Origin: Silene noctiflora
Taxonomy: Eukaryota > Streptophyta > Magnoliopsida > Caryophyllales > Caryophyllaceae
Assembly: GCA_009801015.1 (NCBI GenBank)
Contig: VHZZ01000114.1
Coordinates: 10,119 to 34,305 of the forward strand
DNA length: 24,187 nucleotides
Direction: 5' to 3'
The position numbers were made by a program, and so were the translations under genes. Below the pieces are notes generated by a model. The model was not told the DNA's origin and ran no database searches. It saw only the letters and a program-made list of their open reading frames with translations. Shown in pieces: positions 19,677 to 24,187 of this stretch. Within the stretch, counting starts at the first letter, position 1; every line of letters begins with the position of its first letter.

Positions 19677-19742
19677 TGTTACTCCGACTCAGACACGACA
19701 CCATGTCGTGTCTGATACCTGTTGGGGAGTGTCGGAGTAACA
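19677..19742. repeat. Nested double palindrome 10 bases after the dioxygenase stop
   Basis: Outer arms TGTTACTCCGAC (19677-19688) and GTCGGAGTAACA (19731-19742) are perfect complements. Inside lies a second perfect 12-bp stem, TCAGACACGACA / TGTCGTGTCTGA (19689-19715), with a CCA loop. A further 15 unpaired bases (ATACCTGTTGGGGAGT region) separate it from the outer right arm. In RNA this would be a strong two-tier hairpin in the 3' UTR. It may be a short transposon relic; flanking duplications are not seen. Confidence 0.85.
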
Positions 19743-20166
19743 TAGATTAGAATTTGTGAGTATATGATTCTTTAGAATAAGAAGAAATTAAACTATAACA
19801 TCTTGTTTGTTGAGATGTGTATTATATTGCATGTATCATAAATAATTTTTTGTCATAATGTGAATATGTGATTATTGTTATTACAATCACGGTTATCGAG
19901 TTCGTTATGAACATGCCCTAATTCTATAAGAATGCGTGTTATATGTATTTTCTATAAGTAATAAGATATAATTTGTTTTTTATGATCCGTGATTGTAGGG
20001 TATTCGAGCGAATCCAGTAACCCTGATTACAATGGTGTCCTTAACGGGAGTGGAGTCATTGATCGTTTATAGCATTTCTTACACTGATATATAAGTGACT
20101 CGTTTTACCCAATAGAGGTTATTAAATCAAACAATAACGATTGTAACCTACATTAGAAATCAATCC
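19743..20166. other. Dioxygenase 3' flank, AT-rich, nothing recognised
   Basis: No further gene, transposon end or RNA gene was recognised. No canonical AATAAA is seen close to the stop; AATAAG-type variants occur near 19776 and 19960. Confidence 0.3.
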
Positions 20167-20442
20167 GATTGAATCTTTTTAATATAATATACCGTATAAT
20201 GTCATATTTAAGACTTATCAACTCAATTTTCATCACAAAACACCTAATTAAAATTAGGTAAATCAACTATTCAATTTTCGTGGTATGAAAGAGGCAGAAG
20301 CTTTTGATTGAATCTTTTTAATATAATATACCGTATAATGTCATATTTAAAACTTATCGACTCAATTTTAATCACAAGACACCTAAAATCACGTAAATCA
20401 ATTATTCAATTTTCGTGGTATGAAACAGGCGGAAGCTTTTGA
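20167..20442 (+). repeat. Two-copy tandem duplication, unit 139 bp
   Basis: GATTGAATCTTTTTAATATA starts at 20167 and again at 20306. Each unit runs on through ATACCGTATAATGTCATATT and ends with TTCGTGGTATGAAA then AGGC-GAAGCTTTTGA. Copies differ by a few substitutions and one deletion of about five bases around 20253 in copy one relative to copy two. No coding frame is kept. Confidence 0.85.
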
Positions 20443-21284
20443 GACATTAGATTGATGTTGTAATATCAATATAATGTGTTTCTAGATACACCCTAAATTT
20501 AAGGGGCACAACTTTGAATATTAAACCCTAAATTTATGGAGTATGACCCTGAAATTGTCTGTCTAATTGCATGAATATTATCAAATAAAATTCTAACGTA
20601 TAGATTTCGATCTTTCCACACCAAAACATGTGATATTAAACAATGTAAATATCACTATAAGTTAAAATCTACATTTTATTTTATCAAACAGCTGGTTAGA
20701 CTTCGATTGGAAGGACCATTAAATTATTTATGATTGCTTAGAGTTCGTTAATCAGGACTTTTAGGGTTTATATTATAAATCGACTTGACATGTTCAATGT
20801 ATGTGGCTTATATTTGTTCATATTGTTTATCGACTTACGTTAGTCGTATGCCATTGATTAGCAAGTTCAAAAGGTTTTAAAAGTCGGGGTTTATGATTTA
20901 CAGGCCTAAAAATTTGTCAAAATCCTCTTTCTACTAAAAGAATAAAATTTTTCAATGGTTTTCCCTCCAAAAGGAATCTAGCTAAATAAGGAAACAAAAC
21001 TCCATTTTAATTAAATTATTATCTTTTAATTAAGCTATAATCTTTATTCTTTTTTTAACTAAATAATAATCTTTTAATTGAAATTAAACAAAACTGGTAT
21101 AAATCTAAAATCNGTATATGAAAAACCGATAAATTGATATTATTAGTTTCGTAGAAAAAAAAAATTANCACNTACTTNATTCGTATAAAAAAATTATGAA
21201 CTGATATTATTAATTCNGCGNCAAAAAAGTCTTTAAAATTATTTAAGAAAATTTATAAATTGAAATCATTACTTTTGTNGTAAA
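20443..21284. other. AT-rich gene-poor stretch with assembly ambiguities
   Basis: No gene seen. Several N occur at 21113-21290. Repeated CCCTAAATTTAAGG / CCCTAAATTTATGG blocks at 20491 and 20545 and AGGGTTTA at 20763 suggest a decayed repeat, but no ends could be fixed. The part from about 21000 may belong to the Helitron that ends at 21474. Confidence 0.3.
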
Positions 21285-21474
21285 NTATTTCATTAAAATA
21301 CACATTTCAGGANTTTACTCAATTCCTTCTTTTAATTAGTTTTCCATTTCAATTGTTTATCCTCATATTAAAATATGAAAAACTATTAATATGTCAATTT
21401 TAAATTTATAAATAATACATTATAAACTAAAAGATCTAAAAATACCGCGCATGCATGCGCGGGATCTATACTAG
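21285..21474 (+). mobile_element. Nonautonomous Helitron, 3' terminal part
   Basis: An 18-base perfect palindrome CCGCGCATGCATGCGCGG (21445-21462) is followed after eight bases by CTAG (21471-21474) and then T. This is the standard Helitron 3' end with insertion before T. The preceding 190 bases match, in inverted orientation, the segment 22463-22625, confirming a repeat family. The 5' TC end was not located because the sequence is very AT-rich and contains N. Confidence 0.7.
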
Positions 21475-21538
21475 TTAGTATTAACGAAACTTTAAGGTAA
21501 ATATGCGCGCGGCATTGTTAAACTTATTGATTTTCTTA

Positions 21539-21566
21539 CTAGTGTAGTACCCGTGCAAATGCACGG
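21539..21566 (-). mobile_element. Helitron-like 3' end, opposite orientation
   Basis: On the minus strand a hairpin CCGTGCATTTGCACGG (21566-21551) is followed after eight bases by CTAG (21542-21539) then T. It faces the plus-strand Helitron end at 21474 tail to tail, 64 bases apart. Its body would extend to the right. Confidence 0.6.
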
Positions 21567-22462
21567 TATTTTAGATACAGATATTAGATAATTTGACAAT
21601 TAATTAAACTAATGCAGTTTACCTCTGTTTTGAAAATAGTAGAAAATTTGCATATATAATTCCAAGGACATATTTTATTAGCCTTATTTATATAAAAGTT
21701 AAATAATAATTGATGTTATAAAACTAATTAGGAGATAAATATTGTGTAATAGTAAATATAGATAGTGATCACTAATTAATTAGGAAGTAAATATTGTTCG
21801 TATAATATCACTTAGGCGGGAAATTTAAGCGGGAAAATTTGGAAATGTGTTAATCTTTTAATATATAGGGGATTATGTTCTTGAACTTATTTAACGATTT
21901 TAATTAAGCAGAATTATTCAACTTAGAATCATAGATGCATGTCAAGTGTTATTGGATTAACATTTTATGAAAAATACGTGCGTTTAACACAATGTAATTA
22001 TGTTTGGTAATCTGTGGATTATGTTTAGCATAAGTAGATTGCAAAAACAGATTATAAATGAAGATTTTATTAGAACCTTTGTCCAACATATTTTAATTAG
22101 TAAAATTATTCACAAATTCTTGTTTACAACCGTTGTAACTTACAACGGAGGTATAAATCCATCTAAACCAACACTTTTTTCTAAGGGTAATGGTGCTTTT
22201 CATCCCTTCGTTATAACTTACAACGGTTATAAGCAAGACTTACTGAAAATTATTAGTTAAAGTGTGTGTGGTTGTAATTAGTATATTCAAATTAATAGAT
22301 TGTTAGTATTTGTCTTTGTAAAATGAAGTAAATTTTCCTTTTTTTAAAATATGTCAACCAATATATACGGTAAACAGTATGCGGCAAAATTGGTGTATTG
22401 CTCTGTCAAACCTATTAAAATGCTTGAATTGAATATGCTAAAAAAAATCCTTCAATGTATAT
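21567..22462. other. AT-rich, probably Helitron body; no gene
   Basis: The sequence follows the minus-strand Helitron end. A 19-base palindrome (CCGTTGTAA-C-TTACAACGG, 22130-22148) and a related TAACTTACAACGG copy at 22214-22226 are the only structures seen. The 86-codon frame at 22000-22260 runs through both repeats and has no domain, so it is not called. Confidence 0.35.
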
Positions 22463-22625
22463 CTAGTTTAGATCCCGCACAGTATATATAGACCTTTTAA
22501 TTTTTACTGTAATACTTATAAATTTTAAATTTATATCTCATAATTTTTTATAAAAAAATTATTCTTAAAATTAATCAAGAGAATTGAGTAATTCCGTGAA
22601 GTGTGTTTTTTATTAAAATATTTTA
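22463..22625 (-). mobile_element. Second copy of the 21474-type Helitron, 3' part, hairpin worn
   Basis: The reverse complement shares AACACACTTCACGGAATTAC with TCAATTC next, AAATTTATAA-TA-TACA, TAAAAG-TCTA and GCGGGATCTA-ACTAG with 21295-21474. CTAG is at 22463-22466. The GC palindrome of the other copy is reduced to GTGCGGG, so this copy has lost most of its hairpin and is probably dead. Confidence 0.6.
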
Positions 22626-23242
22626 ACTATCTCAAATTATTTTAATAAATTCTTTTTTCGTCACGAATATGAGTAATATAGTTTAATACTAATTTTGTTT
22701 TATTTTTCTTAAAAAATTTATATTTTTAAGTTTAATGATGAAAATATTATTCTAAATGAAAAATTAGTTTAATAAATAAAAATCTAATTTGTTTCCATAT
22801 ATAAGTTTGAGCAGGGAGATTTACCAAACAGTCAAACACTTTTTATAATCTCGTTAAATACCGAGTAATTTTACGAATATACGAATAATGAGTCGACAAG
22901 TCGACATAATTTATAGTCGAAGTATTCTTCTCTAAAAGTAGTCTTACAGTTTTCAGTTGATTGCACGTAATACATAAAAAGAACATTCAATATTTTAGAA
23001 CAACTAACCGTACAGTTATAATATAAGGTGTGAATGATTGGATCAACGCCGTAAATTAAATGAAATAATATGAAGGCATCAAGCATTAGTCAATGAAGCA
23101 AATGATATAACTTTTTAATCCCTTAAACATTCAGTATCCAGCTGGTTATTTTGATTATTAAAAATAATGGAAAATGACACCTACACCTAGTATAGCTACC
23201 CTACTACCCTTTCTCTTTCTTACAACGCAAATTCTCGGCAAT
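22626..23242. other. AT-rich spacer, nothing recognised
   Basis: No gene, RNA gene or transposon end could be identified. The frame at 22871-23086 (-) has no domain. Confidence 0.3.
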
Positions 23243-23248
23243 ATCCGT

Positions 23249-23375
23249 CATAAATTTGTGACGGGTTAAATAAGACTCATTTGAGAAAATAAAGACAAGT
23301 CTTTTGTGATTATCTAGGCACTCTTACTTTTGTTTTATCTACTCATGTGAGATATTTGACCCGTCACAAATTATG
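23249..23375. repeat. Foldback element, about 127 bp
   Basis: CATAAATTTGTGACGGGTTA AATA (23249-23272) pairs with TATTTGACCCGTCACAAATT ATG (23353-23375), reading CATAATTTGTGACGGGTCAA ATA on the other strand. There is one mismatch and one extra base in 24. Weaker pairing continues inward. The size and structure fit a short MITE; superfamily unknown. Confidence 0.6.
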
Positions 23376-23720
23376 CAACTTATTAGATAGGGATAAATTT
23401 TCTTAAGACATGTATAGCAAATTGTGACGATTATTTAGTGTATGTATAGTTTAGTTTTAGACTTTAGAGGATTGTTATCCACCCTCTCGTGTCAACCCTT
23501 CTTCTTTTACATTTTTTTTTTTCACAATCGGTCAAACTAATATATATGGTGCGGGATTGGAAGGCTGGTGAATGAACCAAAATGTATTGTATATTAAGCG
23601 ATTGTGAGAAGAGAGAAGAGAAAGTTGAAAGGACAAGGTAACAAATTTAAACTGTGACGATTCAAGTGTTGAATTTAGCATATAGTTTAGTTTTATTGTT
23701 TTTTTTTATAAGGTAATAAA
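23376..23720. other. AT-rich spacer with a weak direct repeat
   Basis: TGTGACGATT followed within about 35 bases by ATAGTTTAGTTTTA occurs at 23422-23459 and at 23654-23696. A T tract lies at 23511-23521. No gene is seen. Confidence 0.3.
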
Positions 23721-23721
23721 A

Positions 23722-24090
23722 CTAGATTGATCCCTTAAGGTAGAACCAACCTATCTCATCCTTTCGAATGACATAGGTAAGTTGAAGCCATCGGCTTTCA
23801 AACCACCTCGAAAGAGTTGGACATGAATGTCCAATAGAAGCCATAAAGTCGACAACTTTGTTGGCTTCACGAAAGTAATGTTTAATTATAACTTCAATTC
23901 ATCAAAAAACTGAAGATCTAATTTTACATCCTTAATGATACTAGAAATTTCTCAAGGAATTTGTCAAGTACTACGGATTGAGTTGATAACACATAAATTA
24001 TCACCTTCCACAATTAACTTTGAGATTCCTAAGTATTTAGCTGCTAAAATGTCTTCTTTAAAAGCGAGAGCTTCTGCAATAAGAATACTA
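23722..24090 (-). pseudogene. Decayed RNase H-like (RVT_3) domain of a non-LTR retroelement
   Basis: Reading the minus strand, AEALAFKEDILAAKYLGISK and LIVEGDNLCVINSI are the hallmark of the plant retroelement RNase H domain (usual A-E-A-x-A-L-x-x-G-L and V-E-x-D-S). Further on KHYFREANKVVDFMASIGHS matches its C-terminal H-x-x-R-x-x-N-x-x-A-D block, except that the final Ala is Val. The natural stop is at 23724-23722. Two TGA codons stand where TGG is expected (around T*QIP*EISS) and one frameshift separates the halves, so it is dead. The 5' part ends where the CACTA terminus begins. Confidence 0.75.
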
Positions 24091-24093
24091 TTA

Positions 24094-24187
24094 CACTACT
24101 AAAAAATGCACCGTTAGCTACAGCAATAATCCGTCGCAAATAAGGGAAATCTGTCGCTAAAAGGTCATTTGCGATGGAATTTGCGAT
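24094..24187. mobile_element. Terminus of a CACTA (En/Spm) transposon, continuing past the window
   Basis: CACTACTAAAAAATGCACCG starts at 24094, matching the CACTACAAGAAAA-type CACTA terminus. It is followed by subterminal repeats in both directions (CCGTCGCAAAT, CTGTCGCTAAA, TTTGCGATGGAATTTGCGAT), typical of CACTA ends that bind transposase. The flanking TTA or TA at 24091-24093 would be part of the 3-bp target duplication. The rest lies outside the window. Confidence 0.75.

Noticed and set aside
22000-22260. 86-codon plus-strand frame
   Set aside because: Runs through palindromic repeats in probable Helitron DNA with no domain.
10287-24187. A new defence or biosynthetic gene cluster made of RopGEF, C2 and dioxygenase genes
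   Set aside because: The genes are separately promoted, differently oriented, separated by transposons, and have no shared pathway.

Overview
The window is nuclear DNA of a flowering plant, most likely a eudicot. Its genes have GT-AG introns and AT-rich intergenic DNA, encode plant-only protein families (PRONE-type RopGEF, TRM/DUF4378, DOXC dioxygenase), and are surrounded by MITEs, tRNA-derived SINEs and Helitron ends. The base and repeat style would fit Caryophyllales, but nothing here proves that. Runs of N near 21.1-21.3 kb show it is draft assembly sequence.

Layout. 1-3.2 kb: the end of a GC-rich hAT-like element, an array of diverged SINE-tail-like repeats split by a MITE that itself carries a SINE, then the probable spliced 5' leader of the first gene. 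3.25-7.33 kb (+): a six-exon TRM/DUF4378 gene. 9.08-9.32 kb (+): a small single-exon gene with two cysteines. 10.29-12.42 kb (-): a seven-exon RopGEF gene. 13.69-14.81 kb (-): a five-exon C2-domain gene whose exons are so short that no single reading frame reveals it. 15.4-18.16 kb: a block of at least four DNA-transposon relics and a tandem repeat. 18.27-19.67 kb (+): a two-exon 2-oxoglutarate/Fe(II) dioxygenase. 19.7-23.7 kb: gene-poor, with a nested palindrome, a tandem duplication, Helitron 3' ends and a foldback element. 23.72-24.19 kb: a decayed retroelement RNase H domain with a CACTA terminus beside it.

There is no operon-like logic. The TRM protein is expected at cortical microtubules, and RopGEF activates Rho-of-plants GTPases at the plasma membrane. 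Both act in cell-shape control, but their adjacency may be chance. The C2 protein may bind membranes, and the dioxygenase is a metabolic enzyme of unknown substrate.

I did not find a convincing new multi-gene system. The most useful results are the reconstructed C2 gene with degraded calcium ligands and an aromatic tail, the Stowaway end that overlaps the probable dioxygenase TATA box, the nested palindrome just after the dioxygenase stop codon, and the tail-to-tail Helitron ends. All gene models and homology statements come from reading the sequence. No database search was run.
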